A stretch of 64,000 nucleotides of DNA from Palsa-343 sp036269135 (GCA_036269135.1 DATASQ010000014.1:1-64000), one strand, 5' to 3'; counted from the stretch's first letter, positions 1 through 8,980 are shown. Numbers and translations are program-made. Notes: generated from the sequence alone by a model not told the origin.

Positions 1-1140
1 CTCGGCATCGGTTTCGCGCCCGTTCGCCCCGCGCAGGACCCCAACGACACGCGTCTCATCGCGATGATCTACGACATCAAACACGGAACGGAGACCGGCC
101 TCCGTCAGTTCCTCTTCCCTTCCCTGCGCGACAGTTACGACGATCTCCTCGCCGCGGTCCACGCCGATGGCGGCGCCGACCTTCTCGTCGCCGGCGAGCT
201 CGCCTATGCCGCGCCCCTGGTCGCCGAGAAGACCGGCATCCCCTGGGCCTCCTATGTCCTCGCACCTTTCTCGTTCTTCTCTGCGTACGACCCGCCGGTT
301 CTCCCGCCTTATCCAACACTCGCGCGTGTGCAGGAAAGAGTCCCGGCCCTGGGTCACGTCGTGGCGCGCTTCGCCCGCTTCGTTACGCGCAAATGGCCGG
401 AGCCGGTCTACGCCCTCCGCCGCGAACTCGGCCTGCCCCGTGGCAAGGATCCCATCTTCGGCGCGAAGCACTCCGAGCGTCTCGCCCTCGCTCTCTATTC
501 CTCCGCCATGGGCTCTCCGCAGCCGGACTGGCCCTCCTCAGCGAAGATCACCGGCTTCGCCTTCTACGATGGCTCCGGCGACGAGGGTCGCCTCGAGCCC
601 GCCCTTGCTGCTTTCCTGGACTCCGGGCCGCCGCCGCTGGTCTTCACCCTCGGCTCGGCAGCCGTCATGCATGCCGGCGACTTCTACGAGCAGAGCGCCG
701 AAGCCGCCGAGCGCCTCGGTCAGCGCGCTGTGCTCCTCGTGGGCGCTGACGACCGCAACCTCCCTAAGCGCAAACTGCCCGACACCCTCTGCGTCGCCCG
801 CTACGCTCCTTATTCGCAGATTTTTCCTCGCGCTTCGGTCCTCATCCACCAGGGCGGCATCGGTACCACTGCCCAGGCCCTGCGCGCCGGCCGCCCCATG
901 CTCGTCATGCCCTACAGCCACGATCAGCCGGACAACGCCCGCCGCGTGCGCCGCCTCGGCATCGCCGAGGTTCTCAGTCGCAAAGACTACAAGGCCAAAC
1001 CCGCCGCGGAGCTGATTGCGCGTCTGCTCTCCGACCATGCCTATCAGCAGCGTGCCCACGCCGTAGCCGCCCAGGTGCAGTCCGAAAACGGGACCGTCGC
1101 CGCCTGCAACGCCCTCGAAGCGGCCGCCCAAATGGGCTGA
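1..1140 (+). CDS. Glycosyltransferase, GT1/MGT-like (5' end outside window)
   Basis: The reading frame is open from base 1, so the gene begins upstream and the N-terminal acceptor-binding part is missing. About 379 codons are visible. The C-terminal half carries the GT1 nucleotide-sugar binding signature: FTLGSA, then HQGGIGTTAQALRAGRPML followed by PYSHDQPDNARRV. That pattern is typical of macrolide/sterol-type UDP-glycosyltransferases of the GT-B fold. The acceptor is unknown. It probably transfers a sugar to a small hydrophobic molecule in the cytoplasm. It is convergent with comEC, and nothing in the window shows an operon partner. Confidence 0.85.
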   Translation, partial: LGIGFAPVRPAQDPNDTRLIAMIYDIKHGTETGLRQFLFPSLRDSYDDLLAAVHADGGADLLVAGELAYAAPLVAEKTGIPWASYVLAPFSFFSAYDPPVLPPYPTLARVQERVPALGHVVARFARFVTRKWPEPVYALRRELGLPRGKDPIFGAKHSERLALALYSSAMGSPQPDWPSSAKITGFAFYDGSGDEGRLEPALAAFLDSGPPPLVFTLGSAAVMHAGDFYEQSAEAAERLGQRAVLLVGADDRNLPKRKLPDTLCVARYAPYSQIFPRASVLIHQGGIGTTAQALRAGRPMLVMPYSHDQPDNARRVRRLGIAEVLSRKDYKAKPAAELIARLLSDHAYQQRAHAVAAQVQSENGTVAACNALEAAAQMG

Positions 1141-1148
1141 CCCATCGT

Positions 1149-1180
1149 TATAAAGCTCCTGCGATATAAAGTCCCTGCGA
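1149..1180. repeat. 16-bp tandem duplication
   Basis: Two adjacent 16-bp units, TATAAAGCTCCTGCGA and TATAAAGTCCCTGCGA, differ only at a swapped CT/TC pair. They lie just 3' of the glycosyltransferase stop codon. Confidence 0.8.
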
Positions 1181-1348
1181 AGGCTCTGGATTTCGGGAAA
1201 AGATTTTCCGCATTCGTTGCGCGCCTCTGGCGCAACAGCAATGCGGGCGCGAGTCGAAGAGCCTGCCCTGAGCGAGTCCGCGAAGCATCCGAGCCGAACC
1301 GGAACCTGCATTTCTCATTTCTGGCTCCGGGAAATGCCCTCGTCTCCC

Positions 1349-1442
1349 CCTCTGCGCTCTCAATGTCCTCTGCGGTGACTCGCCACCGGCAACAAGCGCG
1401 CTCCGCCTCCAGGCTCCTGCCTCCCGCCTCCCGCCTCCTGGA
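1349..1442 (-). repeat. Composite intergenic repeat copy (B then A segment) after comEC
   Basis: Read on the minus strand from the comEC stop codon, there is a GGAGGCGGGAGGCGGGAGG-type segment (B), then TCACCGCAGAGGACATTGAG (A). The same order appears after nadC and bamD. Copies differ by many point changes, so this is an old or fast-drifting dispersed repeat. No gene is encoded. Confidence 0.6.
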
Positions 1443-1446
1443 TTCC

Positions 1447-4227
1447 TTAGCGCATGACCCAAACAGAAAGCCGCACCCCTCGCCCATCCAGGTCAGCCGT
1501 CGACAATCCCACCATGTCCGTGCGATAGGTCCGCACGTGCGCCGTCGCGAGCCGCTCCATCACGTCGTAGTTCGGATGCCCGTAAAAGTTACGCCGTCCC
1601 ACCGAGACCGCTGCCCACTCCGGCGCAACCGCCGCTAAAAACGCCGGCGTCGTCGAAGTATGGCTGCCGTGATGACCCACCTTCAGGAAATCCGCGCGCA
1701 GGCCGCCTTCCGCCACCATGCGCTCCTCGCTCGGCGACTCCGCATCCCCCTCGAGCAAGGCCGTCCTGCCCTCCCAGGACAACTGCAGCACCAGCGAGTC
1801 GTTGTTGCTCGGCACAGGTCCCGGTCGATAACCCGCCTCCGGCGCCAACACCCGCACCCGCACCCCATCGAAATCAAACAGGTCGCCCGCCGTATGCCGC
1901 ACCACCTCCGTGCGTGTCGTGCGAGCCTCATCGAGCACCGCGTCGTACAGCGCCGAATGGGGATTGATCCCCACCCATAACGTCCGCGGGCGAAAGTTCG
2001 CCAGCACCGCAGCCATCCCGCCAATATGATCCGCGTGCGCATGCGTAATCGCCACCGCGTCGAGCCGGCGAATCCCCCGCGACCAAAGCACCGGCGACAC
2101 CACATCCTCACCCACATCGAAATTCGACCCGCTCCCGCCGCCTGCCTTGCCGCTCAGATCCCCGGCACCCACAAGGCCCCCCGCATCCACCAGAAGAGTC
2201 CTGCCATGCGGCGTCACGATCAGCAGCGAGTCCCCCTGCCCCACATCGATCGTCGTGATTTCCAGCGCCCCCTCCTGATGCACGACCCCTCGCGGCACCA
2301 CCAGCAGCGCCACCGACGTCGCCAGAGCGAACCCGCACAGCGGCAGCCCCCACCTTCGCAATCGAATGAGCACCAGCGCCGTCCCCATCATCGCCACCGC
2401 GCCGGCTACAGCCAACACCGGCGGATCCGGAATGCGCAAATCCCCCATTCGCATCGCCCCAAAAGCCCGAACCAGCCCCGCCGCTCCGTGCAGCAGCAGC
2501 GCCAGCGGGGCCCCTGCCACCAGCGCCACCTTCGGAATCGCCAGCACCATCGCCAGGAACAGCAGCGCCAGCGGCAGCAGGATCCCGAGCAGCGGCACAA
2601 TCAGCAGATTCACCGGCAAAGCCACCGCCGTCACCCGGTGAAAATAAAGTGCCATGGGCAGCGCCATCAGCAGCTCAATCGCCATGGACGTCGTCAGTAG
2701 CTCAAGCAGCAGAAGCCCGAGCCGTACACACCACGGCATCCATTGCAGCGCCAGCCGCGCCCCCATCGCCGGCCGCAACGCTCGTGCCAGCATGCGCAGG
2801 CTCACCCGAAACTGCGCCACTCGCGGCGGCAGTGATGGATCCATCGGCACCAGCCACAAATCCCGTGTCCCCCGCAAAAACGGCCCAAACGTCTTCTCTG
2901 CCGCCGGCACCGCAATCCCCGCCACCGCCAGCACCGACAACAGCGTCATCTGCAGCCCCGCATCCGCGACCGCCGCCGGACGCATCGCCAGCATCACCAG
3001 CGCCGCGAAGCCGATCGCGTTCAGCGGATGCCGCTCCCGCCACAGCAGCCGCCCCGCCAGATACAGCGTCACCATCCAGAACGCGCGCTCCACCGGCTGC
3101 CCGAATCCCGTAAAGAGCGCGTACCCAAACGACAGAGCCACTGTTGCCAGCGACGCAGCCACGCGGGGCAGCCGCAGCCGTTGTGCCCCCCAGAACACCA
3201 GCCCCGCAAAGATCGCCAGGTGCATCCCCGAAACAACCAGCAGGTGAAAAGATCCTGTTCGCTCGAATCCCGCTCGCAATCGATGCCCCAGCAGCGTTCT
3301 GTCCCCGGTCAGCATCGCTGTCAACATCGCCGCGTCGTCGTGGCTCAACCGGAAGGCCGCCGGCAACCACGCCCATCGGCCCGCGCTGCCGTCGACAAAG
3401 GCCACCAGTCGCTCGCTTACTGCCTGCTGCGTGCTGTGAATCCGGCACCGCAGCCCCGGCCTCGTATTCGTCACCGTAACGGTGACATCGTCCGCATGCG
3501 AGCTGCCCAGCGCGCTGATGGACTGCTGCCGCAGCCACGCCCCCGCATCCCAGACGCCCGGATCGAGAAATCGCTCCTCCTCGTGCAGCGCGGCCCGTCC
3601 GCGCAACGTCGCCCCACAAACCATAACCGGAAGCCGCGCCCCGGCTGGTGCATACACCGTCAGCCGCAGCCCTTCCGGCGAAGGAAGAGGCCTGCCGTCT
3701 ACCGCCGCCACGCGCACATCCACCTGCTGGCTCTGCTCTTCCCGAACCACATCGGAATACGGCGCCAGCGAGGCGCTCCGCCGCACTCCGCTCGCCCGCA
3801 CAACCGTTCCCTCGATCAGCAGCGCCGTCTCGATGCCCTCCCGCCGCGTTGCCGGCGTTGCTGCAGGAATCGCCGCTGCGATCCGGCTCAGCGGACTCTC
3901 GCTCGCCGGTCGTGGCTGCACCTCCGCGCAGAACATCCCGAGCACGAGGCACGCGACTCCCGCCGCCGCCAGCGCCACACGCTGCGCTCGCCACGCCGCT
4001 GCCGTCCCGACCACCAGCAGCGCAACCAGCGCGACCAGCAATCGCCCCGCGGGAATCCACACAACCCAGGTCGCCGCATCCCCGCCGACAAAGCACACCG
4101 CGGCCAACAGCGCAGGAGCCGTCAGGCTCACGCGCCCCCGCAGCGGTGACGGCGCATTCACGCGTTGGTCGGAAATTTCAGAGGCAAGGGTGGAGGTCGT
4201 GGCCATCGGCAGTCGCCCAGCCAACAC
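1447..4227 (-). CDS. comEC: ComEC/Rec2 family DNA-uptake channel protein
   Basis: Inner-membrane channel that passes single-stranded DNA into the cytoplasm during natural transformation. The 926-residue length fits the three-part family architecture. There is an N-terminal DUF4131-like region with hydrophobic segments, a central polytopic 'Competence' domain (VVSGMHLAIFAGL near residue 330), and a C-terminal metallo-beta-lactamase-like domain. The last contains TIDVGQGDSLLI, the metal-binding THAHADHIGG (about residues 727-736) and VGHHGSHTS. The GTG start at 4227 is chosen because a GAGG Shine-Dalgarno lies just upstream within the end of rlmD. An ATG at 4206 is the alternative. It follows the rlmD-like gene by 7 bp and is probably cotranscribed. 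Competence is inferred, as no other com genes are in the window. Confidence 0.93.
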   Translation of the reverse strand: MLAGRLPMATTSTLASEISDQRVNAPSPLRGRVSLTAPALLAAVCFVGGDAATWVVWIPAGRLLVALVALLVVGTAAAWRAQRVALAAAGVACLVLGMFCAEVQPRPASESPLSRIAAAIPAATPATRREGIETALLIEGTVVRASGVRRSASLAPYSDVVREEQSQQVDVRVAAVDGRPLPSPEGLRLTVYAPAGARLPVMVCGATLRGRAALHEEERFLDPGVWDAGAWLRQQSISALGSSHADDVTVTVTNTRPGLRCRIHSTQQAVSERLVAFVDGSAGRWAWLPAAFRLSHDDAAMLTAMLTGDRTLLGHRLRAGFERTGSFHLLVVSGMHLAIFAGLVFWGAQRLRLPRVAASLATVALSFGYALFTGFGQPVERAFWMVTLYLAGRLLWRERHPLNAIGFAALVMLAMRPAAVADAGLQMTLLSVLAVAGIAVPAAEKTFGPFLRGTRDLWLVPMDPSLPPRVAQFRVSLRMLARALRPAMGARLALQWMPWCVRLGLLLLELLTTSMAIELLMALPMALYFHRVTAVALPVNLLIVPLLGILLPLALLFLAMVLAIPKVALVAGAPLALLLHGAAGLVRAFGAMRMGDLRIPDPPVLAVAGAVAMMGTALVLIRLRRWGLPLCGFALATSVALLVVPRGVVHQEGALEITTIDVGQGDSLLIVTPHGRTLLVDAGGLVGAGDLSGKAGGGSGSNFDVGEDVVSPVLWSRGIRRLDAVAITHAHADHIGGMAAVLANFRPRTLWVGINPHSALYDAVLDEARTTRTEVVRHTAGDLFDFDGVRVRVLAPEAGYRPGPVPSNNDSLVLQLSWEGRTALLEGDAESPSEERMVAEGGLRADFLKVGHHGSHTSTTPAFLAAVAPEWAAVSVGRRNFYGHPNYDVMERLATAHVRTYRTDMVGLSTADLDGRGVRLSVWVMR

Positions 4228-4234
4228 CCTGACC

Positions 4235-5509
4235 TCAGTCCAGCGTCAGGTGCGTCACGCTCTCCAGGTGGAACGTCTGCGGAAACAGGTCCACCAGGTG
4301 CATTTTCGCCAGTCGATAGCCGGATTCTAGCAACGCGGCAACGTCCCGGCTCAGCGTCGCCGGATCGCACGAAACGTAAGTCACGTTACGCGCGCGAACC
4401 TTCCCCAGCAGCGTCGTCACCTCGCGCCCCAGCCCTGCCCGCGGCGGATCCACCACCACCAGATCCGGCGTCCCCTGCGCACGCCGCAGAAATGCCGCCG
4501 TCTCCGCCGCAACCACCCGATGACGCGTGGCTCCCCGCAGGTTCTCCCGCAAATCCTGAACCGCCGCCCCACCCGATTCAACCGCGACCACCTCACGAAA
4601 GCCCTCCGCCAGCGCCAGCGAGAACAGCCCCACCCCCGCATACAAATCCCACGCGGTCTCGCCTGCTTGCCCGAGTGTCACCAGCCCCACCAGCCGATCG
4701 ATCAGAAACCGATTCACCTGGAAAAACGATCCCAGCCTCACGCGATACGCCCGCGCCCCTGCGCGATACATCAGCGCCCCATCACCCGCCTGCGCCAGCA
4801 ACTTCCCCGTCGTCGCACCGCGCTCGACCGAGAAAACACCCGTCCCCGCCAGCCCCGGAAGCAGATTCTGTAACCGTGTCCAGCACTTTGCCAGTTCCTG
4901 CTCTGCCTCATCCTTCGCGCGGTCCGTCCAGAAAGCCGCCAGCACCGCCCCCTGGGTATCGTCGGTGAACAACTCCACCTCCCGCACCCAGGCGCCCAGC
5001 CCCAATCCGTCGCCCTCACGATTCAGAGCACGAATCAACCCCTCCAGCGCAGGCGCCGCAATGGGACAGCCCTCCACCGGCAGATTTACGTGCGAATTCC
5101 GCCTTTTGTAACAGAGATGGAACGGATTCTTCTCCACATGCAGCCGTACCCGATTTCGATACCCAAACGGCTCCCCGGTCACCGCCGCAATCTCGGGAAT
5201 TTCCCCCACCCGCGCCCGTTCCAGCGTCTCCCGCAGGATCGCCCGCTTCATCTCTACCTGCGCCGCGTAATCCGCATGCTGATAATGGCAGCCCCCGCAA
5301 GCGCCAAAGTAAGGACAAGGCGCCGCCCGCCGCTCCCCGCTCGGCTCCAGCACCTCCTGCAGCTCCGCCGCGGCATAGCTCCTGGTCTCCTCGCGGATGG
5401 TCGCTTCGACCCGTTCTCCTGGCAGCGCGAACGGCACAAAAACAGCCTTCCCGTCCGCGCGCGCCAGGCCCGCCCCGCCATAAATCGCCTTCTCGATGCG
5501 CAGCCTCAC
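4235..5509 (-). CDS. rlmD: 23S rRNA (uracil-5-)-methyltransferase, RlmD/TrmA family
   Basis: SAM-dependent enzyme of the RumA/TrmA family that makes 5-methyluridine in rRNA or tRNA. A TRAM-like RNA-binding segment covers residues 1-55 (IEKAIYGGAGLARADGKAVF). The iron-sulfur ligands are C65, C71 and C74 in CPYFGACGGC, with a later Cys in VEGCPIAAP. The SAM motif includes DLYAGVGLFSLAL, and the catalytic Cys is C381 in YVSCDPATLSRD. The GTG start at 5509 overlaps the upstream TGA as GTGA, which implies translational coupling. It is preferred to the much longer open frame that runs back through the neighbour. Target specificity (U1939, U747 or tRNA U54) cannot be fixed from the sequence. Confidence 0.9.
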   Translation of the reverse strand: MRLRIEKAIYGGAGLARADGKAVFVPFALPGERVEATIREETRSYAAAELQEVLEPSGERRAAPCPYFGACGGCHYQHADYAAQVEMKRAILRETLERARVGEIPEIAAVTGEPFGYRNRVRLHVEKNPFHLCYKRRNSHVNLPVEGCPIAAPALEGLIRALNREGDGLGLGAWVREVELFTDDTQGAVLAAFWTDRAKDEAEQELAKCWTRLQNLLPGLAGTGVFSVERGATTGKLLAQAGDGALMYRAGARAYRVRLGSFFQVNRFLIDRLVGLVTLGQAGETAWDLYAGVGLFSLALAEGFREVVAVESGGAAVQDLRENLRGATRHRVVAAETAAFLRRAQGTPDLVVVDPPRAGLGREVTTLLGKVRARNVTYVSCDPATLSRDVAALLESGYRLAKMHLVDLFPQTFHLESVTHLTLD

Positions 5510-6210
5510 TCCTGCCTCATGTAGAACAGGCTCAGCCGCGGCAGGTTGTGCTTCTCCAGCAGCCGTTTGTGCAGAAACTGCTGCTCGATCTGCCGGATCT
5601 GCAGCGCCTGCATCCGCCGACGGTACGGTGCAATCTCCTGTGCACTTTGCTCCCGCAGCGCCGCCAAATCTTCCTCCGCCGTCGTCGCGATCACCGCATG
5701 CAGCAGCTTCTCTTCGAATGCCGTCAGCGTCTTCTCCAATTCTTCGGGACGCGGCGCCTCTTCTGCTGACATTGCGGCCATCTGCGTCAATCGTTCCGCG
5801 ATCTCCGGCGCAGCCTCCGCTCCAATACCCGTAAGGCCCGTCGCCGCCCGCAGGCCCGCCGCGCCCTCCCCCAGATGATTCGCAATTCGCACCCACTCGA
5901 ATCCGGCCTTCGCGCCATCCGCTTCCGATTTTGCTGCCCCCAGCGATGCCTCCTGCATCTCTTCCGCCGCCGTCATCACCGCCTGCGCGCACCACGCCAG
6001 TCCGTTGATCCGCCGCGAACCCGCTCGCTTCCGCGCATCGTGTCGATCGAACGCCGCATCGATTCCCCGCAGCACCGCCTCCAGAGGAATCCCCGCCTCC
6101 CGCCACGTCTCGATCAGCGCCCAGTCCAGCGTCGACAGCAGCAGAATCGAGCTCCGCCGCCGCTGGAAGTGCTCCTCGATCTCTGTAAAGTAATTGAAGT
6201 AGTTTTCCAA
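5506..6210 (-). CDS. Uncharacterised helical protein, 234 aa
   Basis: I do not recognise a named family with confidence. The protein is soluble, has no signal peptide or membrane segment, and is rich in Ala, Glu and Arg. Its N-terminus (FTEIEEHFQRRRSSILLLST, then DWALIETWREAGIPLEAVLRGID) looks like a small winged-helix or helical module, with a coiled-coil-prone C-terminal half. It ends in a 4-bp GTGA overlap with the rlmD-like gene and begins 30 bp after coaX, so it belongs to the same transcription unit. The tight coupling may suggest a role near RNA modification, but that is inference only. Confidence 0.75.
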   Translation of the reverse strand: MENYFNYFTEIEEHFQRRRSSILLLSTLDWALIETWREAGIPLEAVLRGIDAAFDRHDARKRAGSRRINGLAWCAQAVMTAAEEMQEASLGAAKSEADGAKAGFEWVRIANHLGEGAAGLRAATGLTGIGAEAAPEIAERLTQMAAMSAEEAPRPEELEKTLTAFEEKLLHAVIATTAEEDLAALREQSAQEIAPYRRRMQALQIRQIEQQFLHKRLLEKHNLPRLSLFYMRQE

Positions 6211-6240
6211 ACCGTCGTCCTGAGCGGCTCCAGGACACCC

Positions 6241-7080
6241 CTAAGCTGCCGGCGTGCCCGTCGGCGTCCGCGCCTCAACCGCCTGGGCACTCCGCGCCGC
6301 GCGATTCCGATCGTAGATCAGCCGCAGCCCTTCCAGTGTCAGCATGTCGTTCACTTCCGAAATGTACTTTGACTCCCGCGCAATCAGATGCGCCAGCCCG
6401 CCCGTTGCCACGCACTTCGTTTCGTTGCCCAGTTCCCCAATCATCCGCTCCAGAATCGCATCCACCAGCCCGATGTGCCCCCAGAACAAGCCAATCTGCA
6501 GGTTGTCCACCGTATTCGTCCCGATGATCTTCGCTGGCCGCCGTATCTCCACCCGCGGCAGCCGCGCTGCCCGCGCAAACAACGCCTCCGCGGAAATGTT
6601 CAGCCCCGGCGCAATGGCTCCGCCCAGAAATTCGCCCTTCTTCGACACCACATCGAAATTCGTCGCCGTCCCAAAATCCACCACGATGGTCGGACCGCCG
6701 TACTTCGCGAACGCCCCTACGCAGTTCGCCACGCGGTCCGCACCCACCTCTGCCGGATTGTCCGTCAAAATGGGCAGCCCGGTCTTCACGCCAGGCTCGA
6801 TAAACAGCGGCTTCTGCCCAAAATACCGCTCGCAGAATTGCCGCAGAATCCAGTCCACCGGCGGCACCACGGACGCAATTACGATCCCGCGAATCGCGCC
6901 GCTTTCCACGCCCTCGCTGGCCAGCAAGCTCCGCACCAGAATCCCGTACTCATCCGCCGTCTGGCCCTGCCGCGTGCTGATGCGCCACGTCGCCCGCAGC
7001 TCGCCCGTCGTTCCCTCCGGCCGCAGCGCATATACCGCGATCACCGTGTTCGTGTTGTTCACGTTCAGCACCAGCAGCAT
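6241..7080 (-). CDS. coaX: Type III pantothenate kinase-like protein, N-terminal Asp replaced
   Basis: First step of CoA synthesis (pantothenate to 4'-phosphopantothenate), in the cytoplasm. The 279-residue length and the ASKHA-fold signatures fit CoaX: PAEVGADRVANCVGAFAKYG, VVDFGTATNFDVV and GGAIAPGLNISAEAL. The P-loop-like N-terminal motif is normally DxGNTN but here reads LNVNNTNT, with Asn at positions 6 and 8. Asp6 is described as catalytically important in characterised CoaX enzymes, so activity or metal use may differ. It sits 13 bp downstream of birA. The family assignment is firm; function is slightly less certain because of the substitution. Confidence 0.9.
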   Translation of the reverse strand: MLLVLNVNNTNTVIAVYALRPEGTTGELRATWRISTRQGQTADEYGILVRSLLASEGVESGAIRGIVIASVVPPVDWILRQFCERYFGQKPLFIEPGVKTGLPILTDNPAEVGADRVANCVGAFAKYGGPTIVVDFGTATNFDVVSKKGEFLGGAIAPGLNISAEALFARAARLPRVEIRRPAKIIGTNTVDNLQIGLFWGHIGLVDAILERMIGELGNETKCVATGGLAHLIARESKYISEVNDMLTLEGLRLIYDRNRAARSAQAVEARTPTGTPAA

Positions 7081-7093
7081 GACCTTCTCCGTC

Positions 7094-7906
7094 CTACGCT
7101 TCGCGCACCCCGCCGGAAAGCACCGTGCGCGTCCCGTCCGCTGTCCGAATCCTCAGGAACCCGCGCTCATCCAGGCCGTCCGTGGTTCCCGCAAAGGTCT
7201 CGCCCCCGTTCGCCGTCTCATCCACGCGCACGCGCCTGCCGCGAATCCACGTCGAGCCCGCCGTGATCCGCTCCCGCACACTCCGCGCCGCACTCTCCAC
7301 ACTGGCCGATTGCGTCAGCGCCGCCACCTCGCCATCCAGCGATTCTAACAAGGCCAGCAGCAGCTCCTGCCGCGGCCATTCACGCCCGGTCTCGATCCGC
7401 AGCGACGTCGCCAGCTCCCGCAGTTCCACCGGAAACTCCGCCTGATGCACGTTGATCCCAATGCCCACCACCGCATGCCGTACCCGCGTCACTTCGGCAT
7501 TCAATTCCGTCAGAATCCCGCAAAATTTCCGCCGTCCCAGCAGCAGATCGTTCGGCCATCGAATATCCGCTTCGAGCCCCACTGTTCGCCGCACCGCCTC
7601 CTGCGCCGCCAGTCCCGCCGCCAGAGACAGCCACAGGATGTCCGCCGGCGCCAGACGCGGCCGCAGCACCACGCTCACATACAATCCCGATCCCGGCGGC
7701 GATTCCCACCCGTGCGCGCCGCGTCCCCGCCCCAGCGTCTGCTCATCGGCGAAATACACACTCCGATCCGGAGCGCCCGCCTCCGCCTCCCGCATCGCAA
7801 AGGTATTAGTAGATTGAATCGCAGGAAAGTAATGCACCTTCCCCGCAAACCGGGTCCCCGCCAGCGCCGCCTCCAAACCGTCCAGATCAAACATGTCGTA
7901 GGTCAT
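7094..7906 (-). CDS. birA: Biotin--[acetyl-CoA-carboxylase] ligase
   Basis: Attaches biotin to the carrier domain of acetyl-CoA carboxylase via biotinyl-5'-AMP. Diagnostic motifs are present: the biotin-binding loop GRGRGAHGWESPPGSGLY (about residues 58-75), IRWPNDLLL, and GIGINVH. The protein has 270 residues and no N-terminal helix-turn-helix, so it is a group I (monofunctional) ligase without the repressor function of E. coli BirA. A small C-terminal domain follows. The ATG at 7906 is used, with a second ATG four codons in. It lies between nadC and coaX in a cofactor gene run and is separated from nadC by a repeat-filled 111-bp gap. Confidence 0.95.
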   Translation of the reverse strand: MTYDMFDLDGLEAALAGTRFAGKVHYFPAIQSTNTFAMREAEAGAPDRSVYFADEQTLGRGRGAHGWESPPGSGLYVSVVLRPRLAPADILWLSLAAGLAAQEAVRRTVGLEADIRWPNDLLLGRRKFCGILTELNAEVTRVRHAVVGIGINVHQAEFPVELRELATSLRIETGREWPRQELLLALLESLDGEVAALTQSASVESAARSVRERITAGSTWIRGRRVRVDETANGGETFAGTTDGLDERGFLRIRTADGTRTVLSGGVREA

Positions 7907-7925
7907 GGTGCGCTGCCGAGTCGAG

Positions 7926-8017
7926 CCCCCGGCCCCCAGCTCCCGTCTCTCCTCCGTGTCCTCTGTGTCCTCTGTGGTGAAATCTCGGAGCTCCCGGCTC
8001 CCCGCTCCCGGCTGCCT
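7926..8017 (-). repeat. Composite intergenic repeat copy (B-A-B) between nadC and birA
   Basis: This is the clearest copy of the element. Read on the minus strand directly after the nadC stop codon, there is AGGCAGCCGGGAGC and GGGAGCCGGGAGCTCC (B), then TTTCACCACAGAGGACACAG repeated as GACACGGAGG (A), then GGGAGCTGGGGGCCGGGGG (B again). It fills nearly the whole gap and has no coding potential. Confidence 0.7.
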
Positions 8018-8902
8018 TCAATAAATCTCCGCCGTAATGCGCATCGACAGATCCACTGCCGTCGCCGAATGCGTCAGCGCGCCCACCGAAATGTAATCCG
8101 CCCCGGCCAGCGCGTATTTGCGAATATTCTCGAGCGTAATTCCCCCCGACGCCTCCACCGGAATCTTCCCGCTCTCTTCGCGCACGCGCTCCATGCACTT
8201 CTTTACTTCCGCCGGCGTCATGTTATCCAGCAACAGCGACTCGGCCCCATGCGCCAGCGCCGTGTCCAGTTCCGCGAGGCTCCTTACTTCGATATCGATC
8301 GTCTGCCCGGGCTTGCGCCGCTCCTTGGCCCGCTCCAGAACCTTCTCGATCCCGCCGCCCAGGGTAATGTGATTGTTCTTGATCAAAATCCCGTCCGACA
8401 AATCCAGCCGGTGGTTCTCCCCGCCGCCGCAGCGCACCGCGTACTTATCCAGAATCCGCAGACCCGGAATCGTCTTGCGCGTATCCAGCACCTTCGCGCC
8501 GGTCCCGTGCACCTCGTCCACATAGCGCCGCGTCAGGGTCGCAATCCCGCTCATTCGCTGCATCAGGTTCAGCATCACCCGCTCGCATGCCAGTAAGACA
8601 CGCGCATTGTGACGAATCACCGCCACCGCCTGACCCTTCCGCACCCGCACGCCGTCGAAGATCTCCGGATGGCTGATCACCTCGAACCGTCCGCTGCTCT
8701 TCCCGTCCAGACGGGCAAAAATATCCAGGAACCGCGGCACCGACCCCAGCCCCGACACCACGCACTCTTCCTTCGCCAGAATGGTCGCCGTCGCGCGCAG
8801 CCCCGGCTCCACGGTCAGCGCCGTCGTCACATCGCTGGTCGCCTTGTCTTCCTGGAGCGCATGCTCCAGGATCGCCTCAATCCGCCGTGTCTTCCATTCC
8901 AT
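8018..8902 (-). CDS. nadC: Nicotinate-nucleotide pyrophosphorylase (carboxylating)
   Basis: Converts quinolinate and PRPP to nicotinate mononucleotide in de novo NAD synthesis. The 294-residue length is normal for the family. Recognisable segments are EDKATSDVTTALT near the N-terminus, the active-site DTRKTIPGLRILDKYAVRCGG split across its usual positions, HRLDLSDGILIKNNHI, and the C-terminal EASGGITLENIRKYA with ADYISVGALTHS. The ATG at 8902 follows a GAGGAG-type Shine-Dalgarno. It is downstream of valS by 121 bp and upstream of birA. nadA and nadB are not in the window. Confidence 0.97.
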   Translation of the reverse strand: MEWKTRRIEAILEHALQEDKATSDVTTALTVEPGLRATATILAKEECVVSGLGSVPRFLDIFARLDGKSSGRFEVISHPEIFDGVRVRKGQAVAVIRHNARVLLACERVMLNLMQRMSGIATLTRRYVDEVHGTGAKVLDTRKTIPGLRILDKYAVRCGGGENHRLDLSDGILIKNNHITLGGGIEKVLERAKERRKPGQTIDIEVRSLAELDTALAHGAESLLLDNMTPAEVKKCMERVREESGKIPVEASGGITLENIRKYALAGADYISVGALTHSATAVDLSMRITAEIY

Positions 8903-8958
8903 CGCTGTCGCTCTCAGCTCCTCTTATACTGATTACACCTCGCGGGACATAGCTCCCA

Positions 8959-8980
8959 CTGCGTCCTCTGTGGTGCAAGC
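8959..8980 (-). repeat. Short copy of the A-type repeat upstream of nadC
   Basis: On the minus strand this reads GCACCACAGAGGACGCAG, a truncated version of the segment seen at 7951-7984 and 11939-11974. It lies in the valS-nadC gap without a B-type partner. Confidence 0.55.

Larger units (their letters stand above)
1141..1446. other. Convergent intergenic region with repeats
   Basis: This 306-bp gap separates the glycosyltransferase and comEC stop codons and holds no credible gene. Seen directly: a 16-bp tandem duplication at 1149-1180 (two TATAAAG...CTGCGA units), a hairpin with GTTGCGC/GCGCAAC arms at 1216-1236, a copy of the CCTCTGCG/TGTCCTCTGCGGTGA repeat at 1349-1380, and a CTCC/CTCCCGCC-rich repeat at 1397-1442 that abuts the comEC stop codon. 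No T-run follows the hairpin, so a terminator is uncertain. Confidence 0.7.

Noticed and set aside
4235..6238. A single 667-residue protein combining the rlmD-like domain with an upstream region
   Set aside because: The upstream part is the wrong frame of the 234-residue gene. A GTG at 5509 overlapping that gene's TGA starts the conserved domain.
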